From positions 310,001 to 374,000 of the forward strand of contig NZ_CP099567.1 in assembly GCF_022530855.2 (NCBI RefSeq): 64,000 nucleotides of DNA, written 5' to 3'. Of this stretch, positions 42,011 through 52,392 are shown piece after piece. The DNA is from Candidatus Vondammii sp. HM_W22 (GTDB taxonomy: Bacteria > Pseudomonadota > Gammaproteobacteria > Chromatiales > Chromatiaceae). Every line of letters starts with the position of its first letter. Within the stretch, counting starts at the first letter, position 1. The notes under the pieces were generated by a model. It worked only from the letters and a program-made list of their open reading frames with translations, had not been told where the DNA came from and searched no databases. Made by a program: the position numbers and the translations under genes.

Positions 42011-43201
42011 GTGTCCAAGGAAAAGTTCGAACGTACAAAACCCCATGTCAACGTAGGCACTATTGGCCACGTTGATCACGGCAAGACTACGCTGACCGCA
42101 GCGATCACCAAGGTGATGGCTGAGGCGCGTGGTGGTGAGTTCAAAGATTATGCGGATATTGATAACGCCCCTGAAGAGCGTGAGCGCGGAATCACTATCG
42201 CTACGGCTCACGTGGAGTACGAGTCTGAGAATCGTCACTACGCCCACGTTGACTGCCCGGGACATGCTGACTATGTCAAGAACATGATCACCGGTGCGGC
42301 GCAGATGGATGGCGCTATTCTGGTTGTCTCTGCGGCTGACGGCCCAATGCCTCAGACCCGTGAGCACATCCTGCTCTCCCGTCAGGTTGGCGTGCCTTAC
42401 ATCCTTGTCTATATGAACAAGGCTGACATGGTCGACGACGAAGAGCTGCTGGAGCTGGTTGAGATGGAGATTCGCGAGCTGCTGGACCAGTATGACTTCC
42501 CGGGTGACGATACCCCGATCATCGTGGGTTCTGCACTGAAGGCGCTGGAAGGTGATACCTCTGATATTGGTGTCCCCTCGATCAACAAGCTGGTAGAGGA
42601 GATGGATGCTTACATCCCGATACCGGAGCGTGATACTGAAAAATCGTTCCTGATGCCGATTGAGGATGTCTTCTCTATCTCGGGTCGCGGTACGGTTGTA
42701 ACCGGTCGTATTGAGCGCGGCATTGTCAATATTGGTGACGAGCTTTCGATTGTGGGAATCAAAGAGACCGCCAAGACCACCTGTACCGGTGTCGAGATGT
42801 TCCGCAAGCTGCTGGATCGGGGCGAAGCGGGTGACAATGTAGGTGTACTGCTGCGTGGTACCAAGCGTGAAGAGGTTGAGCGTGGTCAGGTGCTGTCCAA
42901 GCCTGGATCGATTACCCCTCATACTCACTTCGAAGCTGAAGTGTATATCCTGAGCAAGGATGAGGGTGGTCGTCATACGCCGTTCTTCAATAATTACCGT
43001 CCCCAGTTCTACTTCCGTACCACGGATGTGACCGGTGCTTGTGAGTTGCCAGCAGGTGTTGAGATGGTGATGCCGGGTGACAACGTGAAGATGGTGGTAA
43101 AGCTGATTGCACCGATCGCCATGGAAGAGGGTCTGCGTTTCGCGATCCGTGAAGGTGGCCGTACTGTTGGTGCTGGCGTTGTTGCGAAAATCATTGAGTA
43201 A
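42011..43201 (+). CDS. tuf: Elongation factor Tu, copy 2 (tufA position)
   Basis: 396 residues, identical in protein sequence to the copy at 25201. The start is GTG here rather than ATG. Four synonymous differences fall in the 3' half (near 42718, 42823, 42844 and 43039). The identity ends within a few bases after the stop, so homology is confined to the gene. It lies 23 bp after fusA and 17 bp before rpsJ, so the str and S10 operons are nearly fused. Confidence 0.98.
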   Translation: MSKEKFERTKPHVNVGTIGHVDHGKTTLTAAITKVMAEARGGEFKDYADIDNAPEERERGITIATAHVEYESENRHYAHVDCPGHADYVKNMITGAAQMDGAILVVSAADGPMPQTREHILLSRQVGVPYILVYMNKADMVDDEELLELVEMEIRELLDQYDFPGDDTPIIVGSALKALEGDTSDIGVPSINKLVEEMDAYIPIPERDTEKSFLMPIEDVFSISGRGTVVTGRIERGIVNIGDELSIVGIKETAKTTCTGVEMFRKLLDRGEAGDNVGVLLRGTKREEVERGQVLSKPGSITPHTHFEAEVYILSKDEGGRHTPFFNNYRPQFYFRTTDVTGACELPAGVEMVMPGDNVKMVVKLIAPIAMEEGLRFAIREGGRTVGAGVVAKIIE

Positions 43202-43218
43202 TTTTTGAGAATCAGATT

Positions 43219-43530
43219 ATGGCCAATCAGAATATACGTATTCGACTGAAGGCTTTCGATCATCGACTGATCGATCAGTCTGCACGTGAGATCGTGGAAA
43301 CCGCGAAACGCACTGGTGCACAGGTCCACGGACCGATTCCGCTGCCGACCAAGAAAGAGCGTTATACCGTGTTGATTTCTCCGCACGTAAATAAGGATGC
43401 CCGTGACCAGTACGAGATTCGCACGCATAAGCGTTTGATGGACATCGTTGATCCGACTGACAAGACGGTCGACGCTTTGATGAAGCTGGACCTTGCTGCC
43501 GGCGTAGATGTTCAGATTAAACTGAACTGA
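43219..43530 (+). CDS. rpsJ: 30S ribosomal protein S10
   Basis: 30S head protein, also NusE in antitermination with NusB and the NusG encoded at 26960. [20 protein letters not shown] and [20 protein letters not shown] are conserved. 103 residues as in E. coli. First gene of the S10 operon, whose usual long leader is absent (17 bp from tuf). Confidence 0.97.
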   Translation: MANQNIRIRLKAFDHRLIDQSAREIVETAKRTGAQVHGPIPLPTKKERYTVLISPHVNKDARDQYEIRTHKRLMDIVDPTDKTVDALMKLDLAAGVDVQIKLN

Positions 43531-43540
43531 GGTTGAGAAC

Positions 43541-44191
43541 ATGGCGATTGGAATTGTCGGACGTAAAGTAGGGATGACCCGGGTGTTCACCGAAGAGGGG
43601 GTATCCATCCCCATAACGGTGATCGAGGTGGAGCCAAACCGCGTAACCCAGCTGCGTACATCTGAGGTTGATGGTTATAGCGCCATCCAGGTTACTACTG
43701 GCAGTTGCAAGGCTTCCCGCGTCAATAAGGCGATGGCTGGCCACTTGTCCAAGGCGGGTGTCGAAGCCGGTCGCGGTATGTGGGAGTTCCGTCTGGTTGA
43801 TGGCGAAGGCGAGGGGGTTGAAGTTGGTGGTGAAATCAAAGTCGATATCTTCAAAGCGGGCCAAGCAGTCGATGTTCGCGGCACCTCCAAGGGTAAAGGT
43901 TTCCAGGGTGGCGTGAAGCGCCATAACTTCAAGATGCAGGATGCCACTCACGGCAACTCCATTTCCCATCGCGCACTCGGCTCCATCGGTCAATGTCAGA
44001 CTCCGGGTCGCGTGGTCAAGGGTAAGAAGATGGCTGGGCAGATGGGTAATGTTCAATGTGCTGCGCAGAATCTCGAAGTGGTTCGTGTGGATGCGGAACG
44101 TAATCTGTTGTTGGTGAAGGGTGCCGTACCTGGCTCCCGTGGCGGAGACGTGATCATCACTCCTGCCATCAAGATGCAGAATAAGGGGTAA
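43541..44191 (+). CDS. rplC: 50S ribosomal protein L3
   Basis: One of the first proteins on 23S r[22 protein letters not shown] starts the protein. The long loop toward the peptidyl-transferase centre contains [20 protein letters not shown] and [20 protein letters not shown]. 216 residues. The Gln methylated by PrmB in E. coli lies in the loop region present here. Confidence 0.97.
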   Translation: MAIGIVGRKVGMTRVFTEEGVSIPITVIEVEPNRVTQLRTSEVDGYSAIQVTTGSCKASRVNKAMAGHLSKAGVEAGRGMWEFRLVDGEGEGVEVGGEIKVDIFKAGQAVDVRGTSKGKGFQGGVKRHNFKMQDATHGNSISHRALGSIGQCQTPGRVVKGKKMAGQMGNVQCAAQNLEVVRVDAERNLLLVKGAVPGSRGGDVIITPAIKMQNKG

Positions 44192-44196
44192 TGTTG

Positions 44197-44811
44197 ATGG
44201 ACCTCAATGTACAAGCAGGCAGCGGCAAGGCCGGAACCGTACAGGTTTCCGATGATGTATTCGCTGTGGATTTTAATCAGACACTGGTGCATCAGGTCGT
44301 TACTGCCTACATGGCAGGTGCTCGTGCTGGAACCAGCGCTCAGAAGAACCGCGCTGACGTGAGTGGTGGTGGTGCCAAACCATGGCGCCAGAAAGGTACG
44401 GGCCGTGCTCGTGCTGGTACCAGCCGCAGTCCTATCTGGCGTTCAGGCGGAGTGACATTTGCCGCACGCCCAAGGGATTACACCCAGAAGGTCAATCGCA
44501 AGATGTACCGTGGTGCATTGAGAGCTATTCTCTCCGAGCTGGTGAGGAGTGAGCGTCTGATAACGGTGGACAGTTTTGGTGTTGATGCACCCAAGACCAA
44601 AGAGCTGGCTGCAAAGCTGAGTGATTTGAATTTGAATGAGGCGCTAATTATTACCGATCAGCCGGACGAAAATCTCTACCTTGCTGCACGCAATTTGATC
44701 AATATTGATGTGCGTGATGTAAACGATGTCGATCCGGTGAGTCTCGTTGGCTTCGCCAAGGTGCTTATTACCTCCGCAGCAGTGAAGAAACTGGAGGAGC
44801 GTCTGTCATGA
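44197..44811 (+). CDS. rplD: 50S ribosomal protein L4
   Basis: Lines the exit tunnel and, in E. coli, represses the S10 operon. The tunnel loop is [20 protein letters not shown] then [19 protein letters not shown]. The ATG at 44197 sits behind AAGGGG at 44183-44188; an ATG at 44191, overlapping the rplC stop, is the alternative. 204 residues. It overlaps rplW by 4 bp. Confidence 0.96.
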   Translation: MDLNVQAGSGKAGTVQVSDDVFAVDFNQTLVHQVVTAYMAGARAGTSAQKNRADVSGGGAKPWRQKGTGRARAGTSRSPIWRSGGVTFAARPRDYTQKVNRKMYRGALRAILSELVRSERLITVDSFGVDAPKTKELAAKLSDLNLNEALIITDQPDENLYLAARNLINIDVRDVNDVDPVSLVGFAKVLITSAAVKKLEERLS

Positions 44812-45104
44812 ATAAAGAGCGTTTAATGCAGGTGCTGCTCGGGCCGGTCGTTTCTGAGAAAAGTACTATAGCAGCAGATATGGGCCGTCAGTTTGTGTTT
44901 CGTGTGCTGCCAAATGCCACCAAGCCTGAGATCAGGAAAGCGGTTGAACTGATGTTCGACGTGACGGTGGAAAAGGTCCAAGTGGTGAACATAAAGGGTA
45001 AGTCCAAGCGTTTTGGGACCATTATGGGTCGCCGTAATGGCGTTCGAAAGGCCTACGTAAGGCTGGCCGAAGGCAATGATATCAATTTTGGTGCGGGTGC
45101 TTGA
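44808..45104 (+). CDS. rplW: 50S ribosomal protein L23
   Basis: Tunnel-exit protein and docking site for trigger factor and [23 protein letters not shown] and [20 protein letters not shown] are conserved. 98 residues (E. coli 100). The start ATG overlaps the rplD stop (ATGA). Confidence 0.96.
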   Translation: MNKERLMQVLLGPVVSEKSTIAADMGRQFVFRVLPNATKPEIRKAVELMFDVTVEKVQVVNIKGKSKRFGTIMGRRNGVRKAYVRLAEGNDINFGAGA

Positions 45105-45145
45105 CAGGCACCTTCGGCAGAAAGAGTTAGAGCGGAAGCAAGACA

Positions 45146-45973
45146 ATGGCAATTGTTAAAACGAAACCAACATCAGCCGGTCGCCGGTTTGTGGTCAAGA
45201 TTGTAAACCACGATCTGCACAAGGGTGACCCCTATGGGCCGCTGTTGGAAAAGCAAGCGAAAAGTGGTGGTCGTAACAACAACGGTCGCATTACCAGTCG
45301 TCATCGCGGCGGTGGCCACAAACAGCGCTACCGTGTTATTGATTTCAAGCGTAATAAGGACGACATTCCAGGTTTGGTTGAACGCCTCGAATATGATCCT
45401 AACAGAACTGCTAATATCGCATTGGTCAAGTATGCGGATGGTGAGCGACGTTACATTATTGCGCCCAAAGGTATCAAGGCCGGTGATGTGCTGATGTCCG
45501 GTGAAACGGCTGAAATCAGCCAGGGAAACTGCCTGCCACTGTGTAACATCCCGATAGGTTCGGTGATCCATTGCATCGAGTTGAAGCTTGGTAAGGGTGC
45601 GCAAATTGCCCGTTCCGCAGGAACCTCGGCGCAATTGGTTGCAAGAGAGGGTGAATATGCTACCCTTCGCCTCCGCTCAGGCGAGATACGCAAGGTTCGT
45701 TCAGAATGCCGTGCAGTATTGGGCGAGGTCAGTAACTCCGAGCACAGTCTTTGCAAGCTGGGTAAAGCCGGTGCCACTCGCTGGCGCGGTGTACGGCCAA
45801 CCGTTCGTGGTGTGGTCATGAACCCGGTCGATCATCCGCATGGTGGTGGTGAAGGGCGTACCTCTGGTGGCCGGCATCCGGTTACTCCTTGGGGCGTACC
45901 CACAAAGGGTTACAAAACACGTACTAACAAGCGCACTGACAAGATGATTGTGCGCCGTCGCAACCGTAAGTAA
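45146..45973 (+). CDS. rplB: 50S ribosomal protein L2
   Basis: Supports the peptidyl-transferase centre. The C-terminal block [18 protein letters not shown] contains the conserved His implicated in function, and [17 protein letters not shown] is near the N-terminus. 275 residues (E. coli 273). Confidence 0.97.
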   Translation: MAIVKTKPTSAGRRFVVKIVNHDLHKGDPYGPLLEKQAKSGGRNNNGRITSRHRGGGHKQRYRVIDFKRNKDDIPGLVERLEYDPNRTANIALVKYADGERRYIIAPKGIKAGDVLMSGETAEISQGNCLPLCNIPIGSVIHCIELKLGKGAQIARSAGTSAQLVAREGEYATLRLRSGEIRKVRSECRAVLGEVSNSEHSLCKLGKAGATRWRGVRPTVRGVVMNPVDHPHGGGEGRTSGGRHPVTPWGVPTKGYKTRTNKRTDKMIVRRRNRK

Positions 45974-45995
45974 ACGGAACTGAGGTAAGTCAACA

Positions 45996-46265
45996 GTGCC
46001 ACGCTCAATTAAAAAAGGCCCCTTTATCGACCATCACCTTTCCAAGAAAGTCGATGAAGCAATGGCAAGTAACAGCAAGCGCCCGATCAAAACCTGGTCA
46101 CGTCGCTCTATGGTTTCTCCGGATATGGTTGGATTGACCATCGCGGTATACAACGGACGCCAGCACGTGCCTGTTCTGATTTCAGAGAACATGGTCGGAC
46201 ACAAGTTAGGCGAATTCGCGTTGACCCGTACTTATCGGGGACACACGGCAGACAAGAAATCATAA
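45996..46265 (+). CDS. rpsS: 30S ribosomal protein S19
   Basis: 30S head protein contacting A-site tRNA and S13. GTG start at 45996 gives [39 protein letters not shown] ends it. 89 residues (E. coli 92). Confidence 0.96.
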   Translation: MPRSIKKGPFIDHHLSKKVDEAMASNSKRPIKTWSRRSMVSPDMVGLTIAVYNGRQHVPVLISENMVGHKLGEFALTRTYRGHTADKKS

Positions 46266-46279
46266 TTGGGGTTTGAATC

Positions 46280-46612
46280 ATGCAGGTAGTTGCTAAACTG
46301 CGCTATGTGCGCATCTCGGCCCAGAAGGGCCGTCTGGTCGCAGACCAGATTCGAGGCTTGCCGGTTGAGCAGGCTCTGAATATCCTCGCCTTCAGCAAGA
46401 AGAAGGGTGCGGATTTGATGAAGAAGGTGCTGGACTCTGCGATTGCAAATGCAGAGAACAATGAAGGCGCAGATGTCGATGAGTTGAAAGTCTCGTCCGT
46501 CATGGTTGACGAGGGACCGACAATGAAGCGGATTCGTGCGCGTGCCAAAGGGCGTGCAGCACGGATTCTGAAACGCAGCAGTCACTTCACTGTGACTGTC
46601 TCGGACAAGTAA
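46280..46612 (+). CDS. rplV: 50S ribosomal protein L22
   Basis: Its beta hairpin reaches the tunnel constriction; the tip region [20 protein letters not shown] matches macrolide-sensitive forms in outline. [20 protein letters not shown] is near the N-terminus. 110 residues as in E. coli. Confidence 0.97.
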   Translation: MQVVAKLRYVRISAQKGRLVADQIRGLPVEQALNILAFSKKKGADLMKKVLDSAIANAENNEGADVDELKVSSVMVDEGPTMKRIRARAKGRAARILKRSSHFTVTVSDK

Positions 46613-46628
46613 GGCAAGAGAGGCCACT

Positions 46629-47312
46629 ATGGGTCAGAAAGTACATCCAACTGGTATTCGGCTGGGTATCGTCAAGCAGCACACCTCGAAGTGGTATGCT
46701 GAATCAAAAGACTATGCCGACCTGCTCAATGCCGATCTTGAAGCTCGGAGTTATCTGAAAAAGCGCCTCTCCCAGGCGTCTGTCAGCCGTATCCAGATTG
46801 ATCGGCCGGCACAGAATGCCCACGTCACCATTCATACAGCCCGCCCTGGTATTGTGATTGGCAAGAAGGGTGAGGATATTGATGCGTTGAGAACCGAACT
46901 TACCAAAAGGATGGGTGTTCAGGTCCATGTCAGCGTGGAAGAGATTCGTAAGCCTGAACTGGATGCCCAACTCGTGGCTGAAGGTATTACCCAGCAACTT
47001 GAGCGTAGGGTTATGTTCAGACGTGCGATGAAGCGTTCTGTGCAGACCTCCATGCGTCTGGGCGCTGGTGGAATCAAGGTGCATATTGCTGGTCGTCTTA
47101 ATGGCGCAGAAATTGCTCGTAGTGAGTGGTATAGAGAGGGACGTGTTCCTCTTCATACTCTGCGTGCCGATATCGACTACGGTTTTGCAGAGGCTAATAC
47201 CACCTATGGAATAATTGGTGTGAAGGTGTGGATTTTCAAGGGCGAGGTGTTTGGTGATGCTCCCCTGGAAGAGGAAAAGGCACCCAAACGCAGGTCCGGA
47301 AAGAGAGGCTAA
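46629..47312 (+). CDS. rpsC: 30S ribosomal protein S3
   Basis: mRNA-entry protein. [20 protein letters not shown] starts it. The KH domain contains [18 protein letters not shown], and the C-terminal domain [20 protein letters not shown]. 227 residues (E. coli 233). Confidence 0.97.
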   Translation: MGQKVHPTGIRLGIVKQHTSKWYAESKDYADLLNADLEARSYLKKRLSQASVSRIQIDRPAQNAHVTIHTARPGIVIGKKGEDIDALRTELTKRMGVQVHVSVEEIRKPELDAQLVAEGITQQLERRVMFRRAMKRSVQTSMRLGAGGIKVHIAGRLNGAEIARSEWYREGRVPLHTLRADIDYGFAEANTTYGIIGVKVWIFKGEVFGDAPLEEEKAPKRRSGKRG

Positions 47313-47315
47313 GTC

Positions 47316-47729
47316 ATGTTGATGCCAAAGCGGACAAAATTCCTGAAACAGATGAAAGGCCGAAATCGTGGCTTGGCCAATAGAGGCAGCAAAGTAAGTT
47401 TTGGTGAGTTCGGGCTAAAGGCTGTAGGTCGTGGTCGAATGACTTCACGGCAGATTGAGGCGGCTCGTCGAGCCATCAGCAGGCACGTAAAACGCGGTGG
47501 TCGGATATGGATACGTGTATTCCCCGATAAGCCAATTACCCAGAAGCCACTGGAAGTTCGTCAGGGTAAGGGTAAAGGTAATGTTGAGTATTGGGTAGCG
47601 CTGATTCAACCTGGTCGCATGCTCTATGAAATTGAAGGTGTAGGTGAAGAACTGGCGCGAGAAGCGTTCCAGTTGGCAGCTGCAAAACTGCCGTTTAAAA
47701 CCACTTTCGCGAAGCGGACGGTACTGTAA
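47316..47729 (+). CDS. rplP: 50S ribosomal protein L16
   Basis: Positions the A-site tRNA elbow. [19 protein letters not shown] matches the family start MLxPKRTKFRK, so the ATG at 47316 is preferred over 47322. Residue Arg81 region [19 protein letters not shown] is conserved. 137 residues. Its TAA overlaps the rpmC ATG by one base. Confidence 0.97.
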   Translation: MLMPKRTKFLKQMKGRNRGLANRGSKVSFGEFGLKAVGRGRMTSRQIEAARRAISRHVKRGGRIWIRVFPDKPITQKPLEVRQGKGKGNVEYWVALIQPGRMLYEIEGVGEELAREAFQLAAAKLPFKTTFAKRTVL

Positions 47730-47929
47730 TGAAGGCAAGTGAAGCTCGAAAGAAAGCAGCTGCAGAGCTGGGAGAGACTCTGTTGGATCTGCGTAAAGAG
47801 CAGTTCAATCTACGTATGCAGCAAGGAACCGGACAGCTTTCTAGCCCATCGGCAATGAGACGGGTGCGTAAAGATATAGCCCGGGTTAAGACAGTGATGA
47901 ACGAGAAAAAAGCAGGTGAGTCATCATGA
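47729..47929 (+). CDS. rpmC: 50S ribosomal protein L29
   Basis: Small two-helix tunnel-exit protein. [20 protein letters not shown] and [17 protein letters not shown] are typical. 66 residues (E. coli 63). Overlaps rpsQ by 4 bp. Confidence 0.95.
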   Translation: MKASEARKKAAAELGETLLDLRKEQFNLRMQQGTGQLSSPSAMRRVRKDIARVKTVMNEKKAGESS

Positions 47930-48186
47930 GCGAGCAGACACCCAGCAATCGCATGCTCCAAGGTCGCGTTGTCAGTGACAAGATGGGTAAAAGTGTCACT
48001 GTAGTGGTCGAGCGTCAGGTGAAGCATCCGCTCTACGGTAAATTCATTCGTCGTTCAAGTAAAGTTCATGCGCACGATGAAAACGACGAATGTGGTATCG
48101 GAGATCTGGTAATTGTTGAACAGTGCAAGCCGCTGTCAAAAAGCAAGAACTGGCGTCTGGTGGAAGTTGTCGAAAAGGCTAACTGA
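47926..48186 (+). CDS. rpsQ: 30S ribosomal protein S17
   Basis: Early 16S-binding OB-fold protein. [20 protein letters not shown] and [19 protein letters not shown] are conserved. 86 residues (E. coli 84). Last gene of the S10 operon. Confidence 0.96.
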   Translation: MSEQTPSNRMLQGRVVSDKMGKSVTVVVERQVKHPLYGKFIRRSSKVHAHDENDECGIGDLVIVEQCKPLSKSKNWRLVEVVEKAN

Positions 48187-48248
48187 ACACAGGCCAGAGA
48201 AATCAAACAGATTTCGGATTAGTGATTTTTCAGAATTGGGATAGACCA

Positions 48249-48617
48249 ATGATTCAGATGCAGACAATGCTGAACGTTGCCGACAACAGCGGAGCAAAGC
48301 AGGTCCAGTGCATTAAAGTACTGGGTGGCTCACACCGTCGTTATGCCGGTATCGGGGACATTATAAAAGTGAGCATCAAGGATGCTATTCCCCGCGGTAA
48401 AGTGAAAAAAGGCGATGTATATAATGCGGTGGTTGTTCGCACCAAAAAAGGCGTGAGACGTCCTGATGGTTCCCAGATCCGTTTCGATGGAAATGCTGCG
48501 GTGCTGTTGAACGCTCAGTTGCAACCAATCGGTACCCGTATTTTTGGGCCGGTTACCCGTGAATTGCGTAGCGAGCGTTTTATGAAAATCATCTCGCTTG
48601 CGCCTGAAGTACTCTAG
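48249..48617 (+). CDS. rplN: 50S ribosomal protein L14
   Basis: Intersubunit bridge protein. The ATG at 48249 gives [20 protein letters not shown] and the canonical 122 residues. An upstream GTG at 48222 would add nine residues unlike the family and is rejected. [20 protein letters not shown] is conserved. First gene of the spc operon. Confidence 0.97.
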   Translation: MIQMQTMLNVADNSGAKQVQCIKVLGGSHRRYAGIGDIIKVSIKDAIPRGKVKKGDVYNAVVVRTKKGVRRPDGSQIRFDGNAAVLLNAQLQPIGTRIFGPVTRELRSERFMKIISLAPEVL

Positions 48618-48627
48618 GGGGTGAATC

Positions 48628-48948
48628 ATGGCATTACGTAGAATCAAACAAGGTGACCAGATCATTGTTATTGCAGGTAAGGATAAAGGCAAGCAGGGCG
48701 CAGTCCTGCGCGTTTTTGACGAAAAGGTCGTTGTTGAAAATATCAATATGGTGAAAAAGCACACCAAGGCAAATCCCGCAAAGGGTGAGTTAGGTGGTAT
48801 TCTGGATAAAGAGATGTCATTGAATGCTTCCAATGTTGCAATCTATAATCCCAATACGACAAAAGTAGACCGGGTTGGCATCAAGACGTTGGAAGATGGA
48901 CGCAAATTGCGCTACTTTAAGTCAGACGGCGAAGTCGTAGACATCTGA
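48628..48948 (+). CDS. rplX: 50S ribosomal protein L24
   Basis: Assembly-initiator protein with a KOW motif ([20 protein letters not shown]). [19 protein letters not shown] is conserved. 106 residues (E. coli 104). Confidence 0.97.
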   Translation: MALRRIKQGDQIIVIAGKDKGKQGAVLRVFDEKVVVENINMVKKHTKANPAKGELGGILDKEMSLNASNVAIYNPNTTKVDRVGIKTLEDGRKLRYFKSDGEVVDI

Positions 48949-48961
48949 GGCAGATAGAGAG

Positions 48962-49504
48962 ATGGCAAGATTACAACAACTTTACCGCGACGAGATCGTT
49001 GCCCAGCTGAAAGAGAAGTTCGGCTTTAAAAGTGTGATGGAAGTTCCGAAGATCACCAAGATCACACTGAATATGGGTGTCGGCGACGCTATTGGCGATA
49101 AAAAAGTGATGGAACACGCTGTTGGCGATATGGAGAAGATAGCCGGCCAGAAGGCAGTCGTTAATATGGCTCGTAAGTCTGTGGCTGTGTTCAAGGTGCG
49201 TGAGGGTTGGCCTATTGGCTGCAAAGTAACCCTGCGCGGTAAGCGGATGTATGAGTTCGTTGATCGCCTGATCAATATTTCCATTCCACGTATTCGGGAT
49301 TTTCGTGGTATGAGTGTCAAATCGTTCGATGGCCGTGGTAACTACAGCATGGGAGTAAAGGAGCAGATCATGTTCCCTGAGATTGATTACGATAAGATCG
49401 ACGTGCTGCGTGGCCTGGATATTACATTCACAACCACCGCTAAGACCGATGAACAGGGGCAGGCGTTGCTTGCTGGATTCAAGTTTCCTTTCAAAACCAA
49501 GTAG
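48962..49504 (+). CDS. rplE: 50S ribosomal protein L5
   Basis: Binds 5S rRNA and P-site t[39 protein letters not shown] and [20 protein letters not shown] are family blocks. 180 residues (E. coli 179). Confidence 0.97.
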   Translation: MARLQQLYRDEIVAQLKEKFGFKSVMEVPKITKITLNMGVGDAIGDKKVMEHAVGDMEKIAGQKAVVNMARKSVAVFKVREGWPIGCKVTLRGKRMYEFVDRLINISIPRIRDFRGMSVKSFDGRGNYSMGVKEQIMFPEIDYDKIDVLRGLDITFTTTAKTDEQGQALLAGFKFPFKTK

Positions 49505-49511
49505 AGCTAGC

Positions 49512-49817
49512 ATGGCAAAAAAGAGCATGATCGCTCGCGAAGCGAAGCGGGCTAAAGAAGTCGCAAGGTATGCTGCAAAGCGTGCTGAGCTGAAGGCTGC
49601 CATCATCAGCCAAAACAGTAGTGACGAACAGGTGGATGACGCAGTTATCAAACTGCAGAAAATGCCTCGGGACGCCAGTTCCACTCGTCAGCGTAATCGT
49701 TGTCGCGTCAGTGGCAGACCCCACGGTGTATATCGGAAGTTTGGTCTTTGCCGTAACAAATTGCGTGAAGCTGCGATGCGTGGCGATATTCCAGGGCTTG
49801 TAAAAGCCAGCTGGTAA
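49512..49817 (+). CDS. rpsN: 30S ribosomal protein S14, zinc-independent form
   Basis: 30S head protein. ATG at 49512 gives [20 protein letters not shown]; the C-terminal block is [20 protein letters not shown] then [14 protein letters not shown]. Only two of the four Cys of zinc-binding forms are present, and the 101-residue length marks the C-minus long form. A hairpin with a T-run follows at 49832. Confidence 0.97.
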   Translation: MAKKSMIAREAKRAKEVARYAAKRAELKAAIISQNSSDEQVDDAVIKLQKMPRDASSTRQRNRCRVSGRPHGVYRKFGLCRNKLREAAMRGDIPGLVKASW

Positions 49818-49831
49818 TGTACAATACGCGG

Positions 49832-49858
49832 CCCTCTTATCAATTTTAAGAGGGTTTT
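49832..49858 (+). terminator. Terminator-like hairpin inside the spc operon (rpsN-rpsH gap)
   Basis: A perfect 8-bp stem CCCTCTTA / TAAGAGGG (49832-49839 and 49847-49854) has a 7-nt loop and is followed directly by TTTT. It lies in an unusually long gap (118 bp) within an otherwise tightly packed operon, so it may act as an attenuator. A second small inverted repeat TCCAT/GTGGA follows near 49863. Confidence 0.55.
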
Positions 49859-49935
49859 AGCTCCATCTTACGGTGGATATCGTGCGGTCGTTTGGGTATC
49901 GCGCTTGGTGGTGGCTGACCCGGAGGGTTTTAAAA

Positions 49936-50331
49936 ATGAGTATGTCTGATCCGATCGCGGATATGTTGACGCGTCTCCGTAATGGCCAACAGGTCGCGAA
50001 GGTTGCGGTTTCTATGCCGTTGTCAAAGCAGAAGAGCGCAGTAGCCCAGTTACTACTGGATGAAGGCTACATCAGCGGGTTTTCAGCAGCTGAAGAAGGT
50101 GGTAAACCAACCCTCACCATCGAGCTTAAATATTTCCAGGGTAAACCAGTAATAGAAGAGATCCAGCGGGTAAGCCGTCCTGGATTGCGTGTCTATAAAG
50201 GCGCTAAAGAGTTGCCTAAGGTGCGTGCTGGTCTGGGTATTGCCATTATTTCCACGTCCAAAGGTTTGATGACTGATCGTGCTGCCCGTGCTGTGGGCAG
50301 TGGTGGTGAAGTCTTGGCCTACGTGGCGTAA
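49936..50331 (+). CDS. rpsH: 30S ribosomal protein S8
   Basis: Binds the central domain of 16S rRNA and, in E. coli, represses the spc operon. ATG 49936 follows GGAGGG (49922-49927) and gives [23 protein letters not shown] 49942 is the alternative. C-terminal [20 protein letters not shown] is conserved. 131 residues (E. coli 130). Confidence 0.96.
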   Translation: MSMSDPIADMLTRLRNGQQVAKVAVSMPLSKQKSAVAQLLLDEGYISGFSAAEEGGKPTLTIELKYFQGKPVIEEIQRVSRPGLRVYKGAKELPKVRAGLGIAIISTSKGLMTDRAARAVGSGGEVLAYVA

Positions 50332-50345
50332 CCGGGAGACGACAG

Positions 50346-50879
50346 ATGTCACGTATAGCTAAGAGTCCGGTTACGATTCCATCGGGTGTTGATATCAATA
50401 TCTCCGATGAAGGTATTACCGTTAAGGGTTCCAAAGGAACGCTGCAACTTGCACTGCACAACTTCGTCACGGTAGAGCAGAGCGATGATTCTTTGCGGGT
50501 GTCACCCAAAAGTGATGAAAAAAATCAATGGGCTATGGCGGGTACTTTTCGTGCTCTGATCAGCAACATGGTCACCGGTGTTACTACTGGCTTCAGCAAA
50601 AAACTGCAGTTGGTTGGCGTGGGCTACCGTGCCCAGGTCAAGGGTACGGTGCTGAATTTGAACCTGGGTTTTTCGCACCCTGTGGATTATGGGATACCAG
50701 AAGATATCACGGTTGAAACCCCGTCCCAGACCGAGATTGTAGTCTCCGGTAGTGACAAGCAGAAGGTTGGACAGGTGGCTGCAGAAATTCACGCCTTTCG
50801 TCCTCCTGAGCCCTACAAGGGAAAGGGTGTGCGTTACGCAGACGAGCACGTGCTGCGTAAAGAAGCCAAGAAGAAATAA
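50346..50879 (+). CDS. rplF: 50S ribosomal protein L6
   Basis: Sits near the sarcin-ricin loop. It has a two-domain beta sandwich, with [20 protein letters not shown] and the C-terminal signature [20 protein letters not shown]. 177 residues as in E. coli. Confidence 0.97.
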   Translation: MSRIAKSPVTIPSGVDINISDEGITVKGSKGTLQLALHNFVTVEQSDDSLRVSPKSDEKNQWAMAGTFRALISNMVTGVTTGFSKKLQLVGVGYRAQVKGTVLNLNLGFSHPVDYGIPEDITVETPSQTEIVVSGSDKQKVGQVAAEIHAFRPPEPYKGKGVRYADEHVLRKEAKKK

Positions 50880-50884
50880 GGTAT

Positions 50885-51247
50885 ATGACGATGGACAAGA
50901 AAACTTCACGTATTCGACGGTCTCGTCGCGCTCGTGCCAAGATTCGGGAGCTGGGCGTAAATCGTCTGACTATTTTTCGTACTCCGCGGCATATGTATGC
51001 GCAGATTATTGCGCCCAGCGGCTCAGAAGTGTTGGCAAGTGCTTCAACAGTTGACAAGGGTGTGAAGGCTGAACTCGATGGTGCAACAGGTAACAGTGCA
51101 GCCGCAGCCGCTGTGGGTAAGATAATTGCTCAACGCGCCAAGGCGGCGGGTGTTGAGCGGGTAGCATTCGATCGTTCCGGCTTTAAGTATCATGGTCGGG
51201 TGAAAGCGTTGGCCGGCGCCGCACGCGAAAACGGTCTTCAGTTCTAA
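50885..51247 (+). CDS. rplR: 50S ribosomal protein L18
   Basis: 5S rRNA-binding protein. [20 protein letters not shown] at the start and [20 protein letters not shown] at the end. 120 residues from ATG 50885; ATG 50891 gives 118, closer to the E. coli 117. Confidence 0.96.
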   Translation: MTMDKKTSRIRRSRRARAKIRELGVNRLTIFRTPRHMYAQIIAPSGSEVLASASTVDKGVKAELDGATGNSAAAAAVGKIIAQRAKAAGVERVAFDRSGFKYHGRVKALAGAARENGLQF

Positions 51248-51257
51248 GAGGCAGATT

Positions 51258-51764
51258 ATGTCGAATTACAGTGTAAACTCGGAAGGCGATGACCTGATCG
51301 AAAAACTGATCAACGTTAATCGCGTGGCTAAAGTGGTCAAGGGTGGCCGGGTCTTTGGCTTCTCTGCACTGACCGTGGTTGGTGATGGCAATGGACGTGT
51401 AGGGTTTGGCACCGGTAAGGCGCGTGAAGTCCCGATAGCCATCCAGAAGGCTATGGAGTCTGCGCGACGCAATATGCGTAGCGCTACCCTGAAGGGGACT
51501 ACTGTGCAATATCCGCTTGTCGGATGTCACGGTGCTGCCAAGGTGTATATGCAGCCGGCTTCGGATGGTACCGGTATTATTGCCGGGGGCGCTATGCGTG
51601 CGGTTTTTGAGGCGATTGGTGTACAGAATGTCCTTGCTAAGTGCATCGGGACCAATAATCCAATGAATGTCGTTCGCGCCACTGTCAATGCACTGACCAG
51701 AATGGCTGATCCTGAAACTGTTGCTGCAAAGCGCGGTAAGACGATCGAAGAGATCCTGGGGTAA
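51258..51764 (+). CDS. rpsE: 30S ribosomal protein S5
   Basis: Fidelity and mRNA-entry protein. The N-terminal dsRNA-binding fold has [20 protein letters not shown] with the loop linked to spectinomycin sensitivity, and [20 protein letters not shown]. 168 residues (E. coli 167). Confidence 0.97.
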   Translation: MSNYSVNSEGDDLIEKLINVNRVAKVVKGGRVFGFSALTVVGDGNGRVGFGTGKAREVPIAIQKAMESARRNMRSATLKGTTVQYPLVGCHGAAKVYMQPASDGTGIIAGGAMRAVFEAIGVQNVLAKCIGTNNPMNVVRATVNALTRMADPETVAAKRGKTIEEILG

Positions 51765-51767
51765 GTC

Positions 51768-51956
51768 ATGGCTGATAAGAAAATGATGAAGGTGACTCTG
51801 TCACGCAGTTTTAATGGACGTCTGCAGAGGCATAAAGCCTGTATCCATGGTCTGGGTCTGCATCGTATGCACCAGAGCGTTGTTGTGGAGGATACGTCGG
51901 CCACTCGTGGCATGGTTAACAAAGTGTCCTATATGGTCAAGGTTGAGGAGGCGTAA
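51768..51956 (+). CDS. rpmD: 50S ribosomal protein L30
   Basis: Small ferredoxin-like protein. [20 protein letters not shown], then [20 protein letters not shown]. 62 residues (E. coli 59). Three bp after rpsE. Confidence 0.95.
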   Translation: MADKKMMKVTLSRSFNGRLQRHKACIHGLGLHRMHQSVVVEDTSATRGMVNKVSYMVKVEEA

Positions 51957-51957
51957 G

Positions 51958-52392
51958 ATGCAGCTCAATGACATCAAGCCCACAAAGGGCTCTAGAAAGA
52001 GTGCTAATCGCGTTGGTCGTGGTATCGGCAGCGGTAACGGTAAAACCTGTGGACGAGGCCATAAAGGCCAGAGTTCACGCTCAGGCGGTTTCCACAAAGT
52101 AGGTTTCGAAGGCGGCCAGATGCCTTTGCAGCGCCGCCTTCCCAAAGTTGGATTCAGCTCGATTGTCGGCCGCACAACCGCGGAAGTCAGACTCGATGAG
52201 CTGGCCAAGGTTGATGCTGATGTGGTCGATCTGAACGCTTTGCAGGATGCCGGTATTCTCTCACGTAATATGAAGCGGGCCAAAGTGTTCCTTTCCGGGA
52301 AAATTGATAAAGCGGTGACTATTCAAGGTCTCGGTGTAACCAAGGGTGCTCGTGCTGCCATTGAGACTGCCGGCGGAAAGATCGAGGAATAA
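51958..52392 (+). CDS. rplO: 50S ribosomal protein L15
   Basis: Late 23S-binding protein. The ATG at 51958 directly follows the rpmD stop and gives [20 protein letters not shown] and the Gly-rich extension [20 protein letters not shown]. 144 residues as in E. coli. A longer frame reaching back into rpmD is rejected. Confidence 0.97.
   Translation: MQLNDIKPTKGSRKSANRVGRGIGSGNGKTCGRGHKGQSSRSGGFHKVGFEGGQMPLQRRLPKVGFSSIVGRTTAEVRLDELAKVDADVVDLNALQDAGILSRNMKRAKVFLSGKIDKAVTIQGLGVTKGARAAIETAGGKIEE

Noticed and set aside
43009-43614. 201-codon minus-strand frame spanning the end of tuf, rpsJ and start of rplC
   Set aside because: It crosses three confirmed genes in antisense and has no recognisable content.
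48971-49684. 237-codon minus-strand frame opposite rplE and rpsN
   Set aside because: Antisense to two complete ribosomal protein genes.
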